From positions 372,001-436,000 of the forward strand of contig CAXXSW010000004.1 in assembly GCA_963677625.2 (NCBI GenBank): a stretch of 64,000 bases of DNA. Direction: 5' to 3'. The notes beneath the pieces were generated by a model. The model searched no databases. It was not told the DNA's origin and saw only the letters and a list, made by a program, of their open reading frames with translations. The position numbers and the translations under genes were made by a program. Shown here piece after piece: positions 52,565 to 61,550 of this stretch (position 1 is its first letter; each line of letters starts with the position of its first letter). This stretch comes from UBA1351 sp963677625. GTDB lineage: Bacteria > Bacillota > Clostridia > Lachnospirales > Vallitaleaceae.

Positions 52565-53473
52565 CTAAACTTTCAAATAACGTCCAACAGTAAATCGACT
52601 ACCTAAAAAGCCAAGAAATCCACCCACAATCAAAGATATTGGTAAAAGTCTTGTAATAATATCTTCAACTGGTAAAAAGACCAAGAAATCCCTCAGTAGA
52701 AAGAATTGGACAGAAATATTATAAACCACATCATCATAAAAATAATAGATAATACCTGTGGGTATTGCCGCACCAACCAATCCAATAATTATACCCTCAA
52801 CTAAAAAAGGTCCTCTAATCATAGAATTTTTTGCACCAATATATCTCATTATGGAGATTTCCCGTTTTCTAATTGCAATAGCCAATCGAATGGTATTGGA
52901 TATAATAAAAAGAGAAATCAGACTCAAAATAACAATTAAACCTATGCTTGCATAGGTAATCAAACGATTAACATCCTGAATTATATCCGTAACCTCTTGC
53001 GCTTCACGGACATATCTAACATTCTCTTCTTCCTTTAATAAAGCTACAAGATCTTCCTGCTTACTAATATCATTAAACAAAACCTGTAATGAGGCTGAGC
53101 CTTTTAAAGGATTATCACCGGAAAACCCTTCCAACAGTTCTTCCCTACCTGCGAAATAATCACTTTTAAAGGTGTCCCATGCCTTGTCTTCACTAATATA
53201 GTTGACCTGAAAAACTTCACCTCTAGCTTCCAGTTGATTTTTCAAGGTAAGTATTTCATTTTCACTGACATTTTCCTGAAAAAATATAGCAATACCAATA
53301 TTTTGCTCAAACCGATCAATAATATAATCTACATTAACAGCCATGCAATAAAAAATACTAACTACAAAAAGACTAGCTGTTATGGTGGTAATAGATGCCA
53401 TAGTCATTAAACGGTTCTTAAAAAAATTCTTAATACCCTGACCTAAGCAATAAGACAGAATTCTAATGCTCAT
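52565..53473 (-). CDS. ftsX: Cell division protein FtsX
   Basis: The product has about 302 residues with four membrane helices, near residues 22-45, 175-200, 220-245 and 270-290, and a large extracellular loop (about 50-170) as in FtsX. The loop in Firmicutes FtsX contacts the hydrolase. The start overlaps the ftsE stop. The second ATG (53473) has AGGGAG 9 nt upstream; an earlier ATG (53479) is too near this SD. FtsEX couples ATP hydrolysis to wall cutting. Confidence 0.94.
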   Translation of the reverse strand: MSIRILSYCLGQGIKNFFKNRLMTMASITTITASLFVVSIFYCMAVNVDYIIDRFEQNIGIAIFFQENVSENEILTLKNQLEARGEVFQVNYISEDKAWDTFKSDYFAGREELLEGFSGDNPLKGSASLQVLFNDISKQEDLVALLKEEENVRYVREAQEVTDIIQDVNRLITYASIGLIVILSLISLFIISNTIRLAIAIRKREISIMRYIGAKNSMIRGPFLVEGIIIGLVGAAIPTGIIYYFYDDVVYNISVQFFLLRDFLVFLPVEDIITRLLPISLIVGGFLGFLGSRFTVGRYLKV

Positions 53474-54149
53474 GAACATAGTCTCCCTTCATCTCATCTT
53501 TGACAACCCGACCATTTCTAAGAGCTATAACTCTTTTTTTCATGGCATCAACGATTTCTCTATCGTGAGTAACAACCAAGACTGTCGTCCCCTTCATATT
53601 AATTTCCTGCAAAAGCTTCATAATATCCCAGGATTTTTGAGGGTCTAGATTTCCTGTAGGTTCGTCAGCGATTATAATAGGTGGATTATTGGCCAAGGCT
53701 CTTGCTAGGGCAATCCTCTGTTGTTCGCCACCTGATAGTTCAAGCGGTTTCATTTCTGCCTTTTTAAGAAGGCCAACCATAGATAAGAGGGTAGGAACTT
53801 GTTTGCGGATAATTCGATTAGGTGTTTCTGTCATCTTAAGTGCAAAAGCAACATTTTGATAAACAGTCAAATTGGTAAGCAATCTAAAATCCTGAAAAAC
53901 CACTCCTAAGTTTCTTCTTAGCTTTGGTATTTTACGGCGACTAATACGTGTTATGTCAACTCCCTCCACATATACATGACCGGAAGTAACATCAATTTCT
54001 CTCATTAGGGTCTTAATAATACTGGTTTTACCGGAACCACTTCCACCGACAATAAATACAAATTCACCCTTATTTATATTAAACGATACATCATCTAAAG
54101 CTTTAACACTTCCTGGATATAACTTCGTAACATTTTCTAACCTAATCAT
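53463..54149 (-). CDS. ftsE: Cell division ATP-binding protein FtsE
   Basis: The product has about 228 residues, chosen from ATG 54149 after GGAGGGTGA. ABC motifs are Walker A GGSGSGKTSIIK, Q-loop FQDFRLL, signature LSGGEQQRIALARAL and Walker B IIIADEPTGNLD. It provides energy to FtsX. It begins the ftsE-to-TPR cluster. A TATAAT at 54234-54239 is a possible -10, but the nearby TTGACA is only 11 bp away, so the promoter is unclear. Confidence 0.96.
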   Translation of the reverse strand: MIRLENVTKLYPGSVKALDDVSFNINKGEFVFIVGGSGSGKTSIIKTLMREIDVTSGHVYVEGVDITRISRRKIPKLRRNLGVVFQDFRLLTNLTVYQNVAFALKMTETPNRIIRKQVPTLLSMVGLLKKAEMKPLELSGGEQQRIALARALANNPPIIIADEPTGNLDPQKSWDIMKLLQEINMKGTTVLVVTHDREIVDAMKKRVIALRNGRVVKDEMKGDYVHEH

Positions 54150-54358
54150 GGTGAGCTCACCCTCCACTACATACATTTTCTTGTCCAAGTATGACTCAAG
54201 CTGTATAAGCCAAGGCCTAACATGTCCTGGTCCATTATACAGCTTAAATATGTCAACTCTATGTCTATTTATCTCTCAATTTCTGAACAATTTATTTTTT
54301 TGTTCTTCCCTTACTTTCTATACACACAAATCAAAAGAAGATATCCTTAATATGCAAC

Positions 54359-54384
54359 AAGGTAATTGCTTGCACAATTACCTT
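54359..54384 (-). terminator. Hairpin after the CdaR-type regulator
   Basis: AAGGTAATTG pairs with CAATTACCTT around TGCAAG. On the minus strand the T-rich tail is weak (GTTGCATATT), so termination strength is uncertain. Confidence 0.6.
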
Positions 54385-54396
54385 ATCATACATCTA

Positions 54397-55491
54397 TTAG
54401 TAAACGTCAGACCTACTCATATATTTCATATATTTAACAACCATTAAGGCAATCTTAAAGGTAATTGCATCTTCAAAAATTCGAAGGTCGAGACCTGTAT
54501 TCTTTTGGAGTTTATCCAACCTGTACACCAAGGTATTTCTGTGAATGTACAGCTGTCTTGATGTCTCAGAGACATTTAAGCTGTTCTCAAAAAACTTATT
54601 GATAGTAATCAAAGTTTCTTCATCAAATTCATCTGGTGATTGACCTTGGAATATTTCACTAATAAACATCTTGCACAAAGGAATAGGCAATTGATAGATT
54701 AACCTACCTATACCTAGATTTTCATAAGCTATTACATGGTTTTCTGTATAGAAAATCTTTCCTACTTCAAGAGCCATTTTCGCTTCTTTGTAGGATCTGG
54801 ATACATCCTTGATATCATTAACAACAGTACCGATAGACACATATACAGAGCTCATGGCTTCTGCATTCAATGTGTCGACAATCATCTTAGCTAATTTTTC
54901 AGTATCCTCAATCGTATCCGTTGATTTCAGTTCCTTAACAAGTATTATATTTTTCTCGTCAACCGCTGTAATAAAATCCTTTGTCTTTGATGGGAAAATA
55001 CTACGAACAATTTCAAGGGCATTATTGTCTTTCTCAAATTTTGTTTCAACAATAATAGTAACCCTTCTTACATCTGTTTCTATGTGGAGTTTTTTAGAAC
55101 GGTTATAGATATCTACTAAGAGTAAGTTGTCAAGTAGAAGGTTCTTGACAAAATTGTCTTTATCAAACCTCTCCTTATAGGCTACTAATAAGTTCTGAAT
55201 CTGAAATGAAGCAATCTTACCGATCTTATAAACATCCTCTGCTTCACCTCTAGCTGAAATTACATATTCAACATTATGGTCATCAAAAACTTTAAAAAAT
55301 TGATAGCCTTGTACCAATTGACTTTCTGCTTGTGAATTCACAAAGTCAGGTACAGCAAAATTATATTCTTCAAGTTTGCTCTCTTCTGTGGTTGCAAGTA
55401 TCTTTCCGTCAGGATCCATGACACTGAGTTCAATCCGGGTAATCGTTTTTAAGCCGTCTATGGTATTCTGAATTATTTGGTTTGATATCAT
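54397..55491 (-). CDS. CdaR/PucR-type regulator with sugar-diacid recognition domain
   Basis: The 364-residue protein has an N-terminal domain like Diacid_rec (MISNQIIQNTIDGLKTITRI, SVMDPDGKILATTEE), a middle GGDEF-like region and a C-terminal PucR-type helix-turn-helix (LNVSETSRQLYIHRNTLVYR) near residue 315. Family members sense sugar diacids such as glycerate or glucarate, but ligand specificity cannot be assigned. SD AAGGAGAGACGGT precedes the ATG. The neighbouring MsmK/UgpC gene ends with its own terminator, so they are separate transcripts. Control of msmK by this protein is only a possibility. Confidence 0.88.
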   Translation of the reverse strand: MISNQIIQNTIDGLKTITRIELSVMDPDGKILATTEESKLEEYNFAVPDFVNSQAESQLVQGYQFFKVFDDHNVEYVISARGEAEDVYKIGKIASFQIQNLLVAYKERFDKDNFVKNLLLDNLLLVDIYNRSKKLHIETDVRRVTIIVETKFEKDNNALEIVRSIFPSKTKDFITAVDEKNIILVKELKSTDTIEDTEKLAKMIVDTLNAEAMSSVYVSIGTVVNDIKDVSRSYKEAKMALEVGKIFYTENHVIAYENLGIGRLIYQLPIPLCKMFISEIFQGQSPDEFDEETLITINKFFENSLNVSETSRQLYIHRNTLVYRLDKLQKNTGLDLRIFEDAITFKIALMVVKYMKYMSRSDVY

Positions 55492-55576
55492 ACCGTCTCT
55501 CCTTATTTATTATTTAAGCCATATATTATATGAACTTTTAAAGTCAGGGTAATCTCTATACTATTTTATAGCATAT

Positions 55577-55620
55577 TTAACAAAATTGAAAGAGGGAATG
55601 CACAACTTTGTGCATTCCCC
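55577..55620 (-). terminator. Terminator after the MsmK/UgpC gene
   Basis: GGGAATGCACAA pairs with TTGTGCATTCCC (55594-55619), followed on the minus strand by TCTTTCAATTTTG. Confidence 0.85.
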
Positions 55621-55638
55621 CTAATTTCTACTTGAATA

Positions 55639-56754
55639 TTAGCTTTTTCTTATAACTTTTTCAGTTTCTTTATCGAAAATGTGAAGTCTTCTAAGATCGA
55701 ATGCTAGCTTAACGGTGTCACCTGGCTTAACAGGGAATCTTGGATCTGTTTTTGCAGTTACATCAAATGCATCAACACTACCGATAATGTTAAGTTCTGC
55801 ACCTAGCATCTCAACTACGTTACATGTAAAATCAACAACTGCATCTGGGTATTTCTCAAGATTAGCTTGATCTTCATGAATATCCTCAGGACGGATACCG
55901 AAAACCACTTCTTTGCCTTCATATCCACCATCGATAACAGCTTTTGCAAGAGCATCATGAAGTTTGATTTTATTTGAACCAAATAGTAAATCTACATCAT
56001 CACCATTCTTTACAACCTTTGCATCAAGGAAGTTCATTTGTGGTGAGCCAATAAATCCAGCAACGAAAAGGTTACCTGGTCTATCATAAAGATTTGAAGG
56101 AGTATCAACTTGTTGGATGATACCATCTTTCATAACTACGATTCTAGTACCAAGTGTCATTGCTTCAACTTGGTCATGTGTTACATAAATAATTGTTGTT
56201 TGAAGTCTTTGATGAAGTTTAGAAATTTCGATTCTCATCTGAACTCTAAGCTTAGCATCAAGGTTTGATAAAGGCTCATCCATAAGGAATACTTTTGGTT
56301 CACGTACAATCGCACGTCCCATAGCAACCCTTTGTCTTTGTCCACCTGACAAAGCTTTTGGACGACGGTCAAGAAGTGCTTCAATACCAAGAATCTTAGC
56401 TGCTTCAGTAACTCGTTTTTCAATCTCAGCTTTTGGAGTTTTTCTAAGTTTAAGACCAAATGCCATATTATCATATACTGTCATGTGTGGGTACAATGCA
56501 TAGTTTTGGAATACCATCGCGATATCACGGTCTTTTGGTTCTACATCGTTAACTAATCTGTCACCGATGTAAAGCTCTCCGCCAGTGATTTCTTCAAGAC
56601 CTGCAATCATACGAAGAGTTGTAGACTTACCACAACCTGATGGTCCAACGAAAATAATGAATTCCTTGTCAGCAATTTCAAGATTGAAATCTTGTACTGC
56701 TGTTACATTTCCTGAATAAACTTTCTTAATGTTTCTAAGTGATAAACTTGCCAT
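55639..56754 (-). CDS. Sugar ABC transporter ATP-binding protein, MsmK/UgpC family
   Basis: The 371-residue protein has an ABC domain with Walker A GPSGCGKSTTLRM, signature LSGGQRQRVAMGRA and Walker B VFLMDEPLSNLD, followed by an OB-type (TOBE) domain from about 240 with EVVFGIRPEDIHED. This class energises many CUT1 carbohydrate importers and often lies apart from the permeases, as here. SD AGGGGGC precedes the ATG. The gene appears to be monocistronic and may serve several sugar transporters elsewhere. Confidence 0.93.
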   Translation of the reverse strand: MASLSLRNIKKVYSGNVTAVQDFNLEIADKEFIIFVGPSGCGKSTTLRMIAGLEEITGGELYIGDRLVNDVEPKDRDIAMVFQNYALYPHMTVYDNMAFGLKLRKTPKAEIEKRVTEAAKILGIEALLDRRPKALSGGQRQRVAMGRAIVREPKVFLMDEPLSNLDAKLRVQMRIEISKLHQRLQTTIIYVTHDQVEAMTLGTRIVVMKDGIIQQVDTPSNLYDRPGNLFVAGFIGSPQMNFLDAKVVKNGDDVDLLFGSNKIKLHDALAKAVIDGGYEGKEVVFGIRPEDIHEDQANLEKYPDAVVDFTCNVVEMLGAELNIIGSVDAFDVTAKTDPRFPVKPGDTVKLAFDLRRLHIFDKETEKVIRKS

Positions 56755-57004
56755 AGTTTAATATGCCCCCTTATGCGAACTTATTATAATTAATCATCAT
56801 GTTTCCATATACGTATCTTACACTATTACTATGTATAAAAACTATTGCTTAATTAGACAAAAGCCTTGAATACCTTTTGTTTATATTGTCTAGCTATGTA
56901 TTTTATATATACGATTCGCTAGTTTTAGCGTGCGTTTATATAAGATTTAACCAAATAGTAGCATTTCTTACACTCTTATCTCAAAGCTTTCTGTTACTTT
57001 TTGC

Positions 57005-57898
57005 CTATTTTTTGACTTTAATTTTAGATGCTTCATATTCAATAAAACCTTCACCCACAACCTCTCTAACATCAGCAACGATAACAAATGCATTTAAATC
57101 AATATCTCGCACAATTTCTTTCAATTTTACAATCTCTCTTTTGGATACAACGCACAAGAGAACTTCTCTATCATTTCCAGTAAACTTACCTTGTCCTTCC
57201 AAACCTGTCACACCACGCTCCAAATTTTCAAGGATTGCTCTTGCAATGACATCATTTTGCTTGGAGATGATAAAGGCCGCTTTTGAAAAGTGGATACCTT
57301 CTAGCATCGTATCAATAACCCTAACGCTAATATAAATAGATACAATAGCATACATTGCATACTCCACACCAAAGATATACATACCCAATAAAATGATTAA
57401 GCCATCAAGAACAAACATAATACTTGCTACCGTAAAATGCTTGAAAAAATGTTGAATCAAGCTTGCCATTAGGTCTGTACCTCCAGTTGTCGAAAATGCT
57501 GAAAATACAAGTCCAAGACCTATTCCAGACAGAACTCCGCCAAATAAAGAGCCCAACAAAACATCACCAGTTAGGGGGTCAATGTTACTCGTATAAAACA
57601 GGGCAAAAGACAAGTAAACGGTTGCAAAAAGACTTCTTGCTCCAAAATTCTTGCCTTTAATCAATAACGCCAATATGAAGAGCGGAATATTAATAACAAG
57701 GTTCGTCAAATAAATAGGTATCCCCCCTTCAATCCACTCGGAAGTCATACTCTTTAGTACGATGGCAAAGCCTGTTACCCCACCTGTTACTAAATCCAGG
57801 GGATCAAGGAAGACGTTAATACTTATAGCTAAAATAGTCGTTCCTAACATAATATATAAATAATCCAAGACAGGATGTCTACGACTTTTGATTTCCAT
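57005..57898 (-). CDS. YitT family membrane protein with DUF2179 domain
   Basis: The 297-residue protein has five or six membrane helices in residues 10-185 (DUF161), with DPLDLVTGGVTGFAIVLK and STTGGTDLMASLIQHFFK. A C-terminal soluble DUF2179 domain (about 220-290) contains REVLLCVVSKREIVKLK and DLNAFVIVADVREVVG. The family is abundant in Firmicutes; its transport substrate is unknown. SD AGAGGC precedes the ATG. The next gene, TagA-type, is upstream by 90 bp in the same direction. Confidence 0.93.
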   Translation of the reverse strand: MEIKSRRHPVLDYLYIMLGTTILAISINVFLDPLDLVTGGVTGFAIVLKSMTSEWIEGGIPIYLTNLVINIPLFILALLIKGKNFGARSLFATVYLSFALFYTSNIDPLTGDVLLGSLFGGVLSGIGLGLVFSAFSTTGGTDLMASLIQHFFKHFTVASIMFVLDGLIILLGMYIFGVEYAMYAIVSIYISVRVIDTMLEGIHFSKAAFIISKQNDVIARAILENLERGVTGLEGQGKFTGNDREVLLCVVSKREIVKLKEIVRDIDLNAFVIVADVREVVGEGFIEYEASKIKVKK

Positions 57899-57988
57899 GG
57901 TTTATGCCTCTAAACTTTCTATATAATACCTAATAACAAATACTTATTCAAGAGATCTATATGATATCTATACTAAGGTTTACCTTGT

Positions 57989-58717
57989 TTACTTATACTT
58001 TCTGCCTGTAATCAATATCTTAATCATAAACAAAGGCAACTGCAGCATTCTTCTCCACCTACTTGGCTGAGTTAAAAGCCTATGGAACCATTCAAGGTTA
58101 AGCTTTATGAAGATTTCCGGTGATCGCTTGACTACTCCAGAGAAACCATCAAAGGATCCTCCAACACCAATAAAAACTTTAGCATCTACTTTACTCATGT
58201 TACTGGCAATCCATTCCTCTTGACGTGGAGCACCTAGTCCTACAAGCAAGAGATCAGGTTTCTTATCATTAATATCATTAATAATTTTCTCTTGATCCTT
58301 TTCATATCCATGACAAGTCCCAACAATATTAATTCCTGGAAATTCTTTTCTAATCATTTTTGCAGCAAGGTCTGCAATCCCTGGTTTTGAGCCATAAAAA
58401 TATACTTTTTTATCCGTACGGCTTAAGATTGCGAACAAGTTTTTGGTAAAATCAAAGCCAGCCACTCTTTCTTTAAGTGGTCTACCAATAACTTTCGATC
58501 CAATAACTACGCCTATACCATCGGGTATACATAGAGCTCCTTCATTAAGTCTTCTCTGCAAATTTATATCTTTATATGCTGCCATCACAATTTCCGGATT
58601 CGGTGTATAAATAGAATACTTAGCCTCTTTTTCAAAGAGGCTAAGTCCAATTTCCACGGCTTCATCCATGGTTACATTATCAAATTTAACACCAAGAATA
58701 TTTACTGTATTTCTCAT
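57989..58717 (-). CDS. tagA: WecG/TagA/CpsF family glycosyltransferase
   Basis: The product has about 242 residues. Motifs are TPNPEIVMAAYKD, ALCIPDGIGVVIGSKVIG, VYFYGSKPGIADLAA, LLVGLGAPRQEEWIA and VGVGGSFDGFSGVVKRSP. TagA adds ManNAc to a lipid-linked GlcNAc in teichoic-acid linkage-unit synthesis. ATG 58717 is used; AAAGG lies 12 nt upstream and a TTG start is 21 bp further. It follows two LCP-ligase genes, so the cluster probably makes and attaches a wall glycopolymer. The exact polymer is unknown. Confidence 0.9.
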   Translation of the reverse strand: MRNTVNILGVKFDNVTMDEAVEIGLSLFEKEAKYSIYTPNPEIVMAAYKDINLQRRLNEGALCIPDGIGVVIGSKVIGRPLKERVAGFDFTKNLFAILSRTDKKVYFYGSKPGIADLAAKMIRKEFPGINIVGTCHGYEKDQEKIINDINDKKPDLLLVGLGAPRQEEWIASNMSKVDAKVFIGVGGSFDGFSGVVKRSPEIFIKLNLEWFHRLLTQPSRWRRMLQLPLFMIKILITGRKYK

Positions 58718-58747
58718 ATTCTTATCTGTACCTTTCAAAAAATATAA

Positions 58748-60178
58748 TTACTGATCTGAATCATCTGTACCAACGGCAATGATTACTTGTACATCAGCAT
58801 CCTTTAAACTTAAATCAACATAAACATCCGGATTATCAAAATAATTGGCAAGAAGTTCGCCTATTTCTCGATCTGGAGCCTTAATGATCGTCCTTTCAAT
58901 AGGTCCCACGTCATAGTTACCTATTTCCACTACATTAAATCCAGCTTCTGTCAAACGGTCACTGGTACGACTTGCTAATTTACTGACTTTAGCAGCATTC
59001 TGAACGGAAATTGCATAATCAGCAGGATCAACCGGTTCTATGGGTTCCACTTCTATTATAGACGTATCTTCCGTAACATCATCACCTGAACCAGTCTGAC
59101 CAGAGTTATCATTAACACCCTCAGAGGTACTTCCATCAGGCCCTTCTGCTACATCGACATCTTTCGTATCATCATAATTCTTGTTAATAATAGCCTCGAA
59201 CATAAGCTTAGTTGCTGCTACATCATACTCGTAGGATCCATCATGAGGACTACCACCACCTGGTAAGGTCTGCATACTAATCTTATCAACCGAAATATCA
59301 TCTAAATAAATCAAGTAATCCACTGCATCCTTAAAATCAGTTGTTACATTAAAGAAGACTGTATCTAAAATACCAACCATATTAAAACGATTTTCTGGTT
59401 TAAGGAGTTCTTCCATGAAAGCCTTCATAAACTCATGTTGCATTTCAATACGACCAATATCTGCATTGGCATATCCTTTTCTATATCTGATCAACATTTC
59501 CGCTTGTGCCCCATTAATCTCCTGAAGCCCTGCCTTTAAGTTGATATGTAAGTCTTGAACAGGGTCATCATATCGCATATCCCTAGGAATATCAATCTCA
59601 ATTGGTCCTATTTCATCTACAATATACTTAAACCCATCCAAGTCCATGTTTACATAATAGTCTACATCAACTCCAAATACATTTTCAAGAACACTGACTG
59701 ATACTTCATTTCTCCTACTGGCACTGACATAGGCAGGAATAGCATTAATTCTCTCATTCTGCTTGACACCTGATCGAATTTCATTGATTTCCTTAAATAT
59801 ATCGTCTGGAATCTTGACTTTTGTGTCTCTAGGTATGGAAACAATATCAATTTCACCGGTTTTATGGTGAAAAAACACTAACATATTAACGTCAGTCCTA
59901 TAGCCATCCCTGTCAACACCAAATACGGCTACTGTCGTAATCTCTCTGGAAAGAAGAGCACTGGCACTTTTGGCATCAAGAACATCATCAATCTCTTCTC
60001 CTCCTGCCCTAGTAGTCACCTGATTATCTTTTAATTTTTTAAGATTATTACTACTAGCTACCTGAATGTATCCAATAGTTCCTATAGCAGCCATAACAAT
60101 AAATACAGCAAAGGAAATAAAAAATATTCTAATAAATCGGTTTAACAACCTGATCTGTCTAGATTTCTTTTTAGCCAT
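58748..60178 (-). CDS. LytR-CpsA-Psr (LCP) family ligase with C-terminal LytR_C domain
   Basis: The 476-residue protein has a membrane anchor at 12-34 and an LCP domain (about 80-250) with VFGVDRDGYRTDVNML, IPRDTKV and RYRKGYANADIGRI, the conserved arginines that bind the polyprenyl-pyrophosphate. A Glu/Thr/Ser-rich linker (about 340-385) precedes a LytR_C domain (about 390-470). LCP enzymes transfer teichoic acid or capsule from the lipid carrier to peptidoglycan outside the membrane. It follows another LCP by 16 bp. Confidence 0.93.
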   Translation of the reverse strand: MAKKKSRQIRLLNRFIRIFFISFAVFIVMAAIGTIGYIQVASSNNLKKLKDNQVTTRAGGEEIDDVLDAKSASALLSREITTVAVFGVDRDGYRTDVNMLVFFHHKTGEIDIVSIPRDTKVKIPDDIFKEINEIRSGVKQNERINAIPAYVSASRRNEVSVSVLENVFGVDVDYYVNMDLDGFKYIVDEIGPIEIDIPRDMRYDDPVQDLHINLKAGLQEINGAQAEMLIRYRKGYANADIGRIEMQHEFMKAFMEELLKPENRFNMVGILDTVFFNVTTDFKDAVDYLIYLDDISVDKISMQTLPGGGSPHDGSYEYDVAATKLMFEAIINKNYDDTKDVDVAEGPDGSTSEGVNDNSGQTGSGDDVTEDTSIIEVEPIEPVDPADYAISVQNAAKVSKLASRTSDRLTEAGFNVVEIGNYDVGPIERTIIKAPDREIGELLANYFDNPDVYVDLSLKDADVQVIIAVGTDDSDQ

Positions 60179-60194
60179 GTTTACACCTCACACT

Positions 60195-61280
60195 TTACTT
60201 GTTCATTAATTCTTCAACAACCTCATGAGCCTGTTCTATATCCCAGTACTGATGCCATCTGCCAACAGTTTTTCCATTTATCTCTTCTTGAATCAATTCT
60301 CCCCAAGAAGGAATGGTTACCATATTATCAGGGTCTAGCAAAGAGGTCATATCCAATTCAACTGCGTACTGAATATAATCCAATATTAACCCAAAACCAA
60401 AATCGGCATCAAATTTCTTGTACATAGCTTCTGCAACACTCATCATCTGGTCAACATCAGAATCTTTTATTATCTGATTGAACATAGCAGCAACAAACTC
60501 CTGCTGGACCTGAATTCTCTGAATATCTCCCGTTTTATACTTTTTCCGGTATCTAACCAAACCCATAGCCTCTTCACCATTGAGGACCTGGATACCCGGT
60601 TGGAGGTCAATATGAAGAGGAGGATCTTGATAGGGATCATTATAATACATTCTCTGTGGTACATCAAATTCCACTCCACCTACTATATCGACAATATCCA
60701 TGAATCCATAAACATCAATAAAAGCTATATAGTCAATTTCCAATCCTGTAATTTCCTCAACTACATCTCTAGTATAATAAAGACCTGCCTTAGTTTCACC
60801 TGTATCCAAGTATATAGAATTAACTTTACTGTATGATCTTTGATGTAAATTGGCATCAATTTCATCATTCTTCACCTTTTCATTAAAACTATTACGCATT
60901 GATTTAAAAGGCTCTTCTGACCAATTAATTTCTAAATCCCTAGGAACACTGACTATCTTAAACTCATTCTCTTCCGCATCGAAGTGTCCAACCATAAGTA
61001 CATCTGTATTACCACTTGAGGCATCAACACCTATGAGTAGACCAGTAACTGAATCCACATTTAAAGGTTCTGGTATATCCTCATCTTCCGTATCCCCCTC
61101 TTGTGAGAGATTATCTTCCTCTTTATCTACATTTTCTGTCTCTTTCTCGTTGTCATTTAGCTCAATGTCGCTTTCAACCATTATGTCCTTATTATTGTCC
61201 ATTATAAAATAGCTAGCCAGCAAAATAATCACTATCACTCCGGCTAATACACCCAGCCTCTTAAACTCTTTGTTAATCAT
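60195..61280 (-). CDS. LytR-CpsA-Psr (LCP) family protein, second paralogue
   Basis: The 361-residue protein has a membrane anchor at 10-27, a strongly acidic linker (about 35-72) and an LCP domain (about 75-260) with LLIGVDASSGNTDVLMV, SVPRDLEI and VRYRKKYKTGDIQRIQVQ. The C-terminal 90 residues include TIPSWGELIQEEINGKTVGR and no LytR_C domain. It differs from its neighbour in the tail, so the two may act on different acceptors. It is the first gene of the LCP-LCP-tagA run, with SD AGAGG upstream. A promoter was not identified in 61281-61499. Confidence 0.9.
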   Translation of the reverse strand: MINKEFKRLGVLAGVIVIILLASYFIMDNNKDIMVESDIELNDNEKETENVDKEEDNLSQEGDTEDEDIPEPLNVDSVTGLLIGVDASSGNTDVLMVGHFDAEENEFKIVSVPRDLEINWSEEPFKSMRNSFNEKVKNDEIDANLHQRSYSKVNSIYLDTGETKAGLYYTRDVVEEITGLEIDYIAFIDVYGFMDIVDIVGGVEFDVPQRMYYNDPYQDPPLHIDLQPGIQVLNGEEAMGLVRYRKKYKTGDIQRIQVQQEFVAAMFNQIIKDSDVDQMMSVAEAMYKKFDADFGFGLILDYIQYAVELDMTSLLDPDNMVTIPSWGELIQEEINGKTVGRWHQYWDIEQAHEVVEELMNK

Positions 61281-61499
61281 CTTATAACCTCTTTTATTTA
61301 GCCTCTCTTAATATAAGTCTTTGACTTCATGTCACTATAGGTCTATTCAACCGTGGCCAAGCTTACAGCCAATATACCACCACAGCATCACCCATGAACT
61401 CTATCCACTATATTAACATATTTCACTTAAAAAAGTAGCCTAAAAATAATATTGTAATAAATTTATTATATATTAGTCATAGATCTTTACCCTTTTAAA

Positions 61500-61536
61500 C
61501 AATAAAACCGCCTCACCAACAAATGTTAGGAGACGG
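61500..61536 (-). terminator. Terminator of the flavoprotein gene
   Basis: On the minus strand CCGTCTCCTAACA pairs with TGTTGGTGAGGCGG (wobbles allowed), followed by TTTTATT, 14 bp after the stop. Confidence 0.85.
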
Positions 61537-61550
61537 ATTATAAAATCAGA

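Noticed and set aside
54234..54256. TTGACA with TATAAT upstream of ftsE
   Set aside because: The spacer is only 11 bp, so the two hexamers cannot form one sigma-A promoter.
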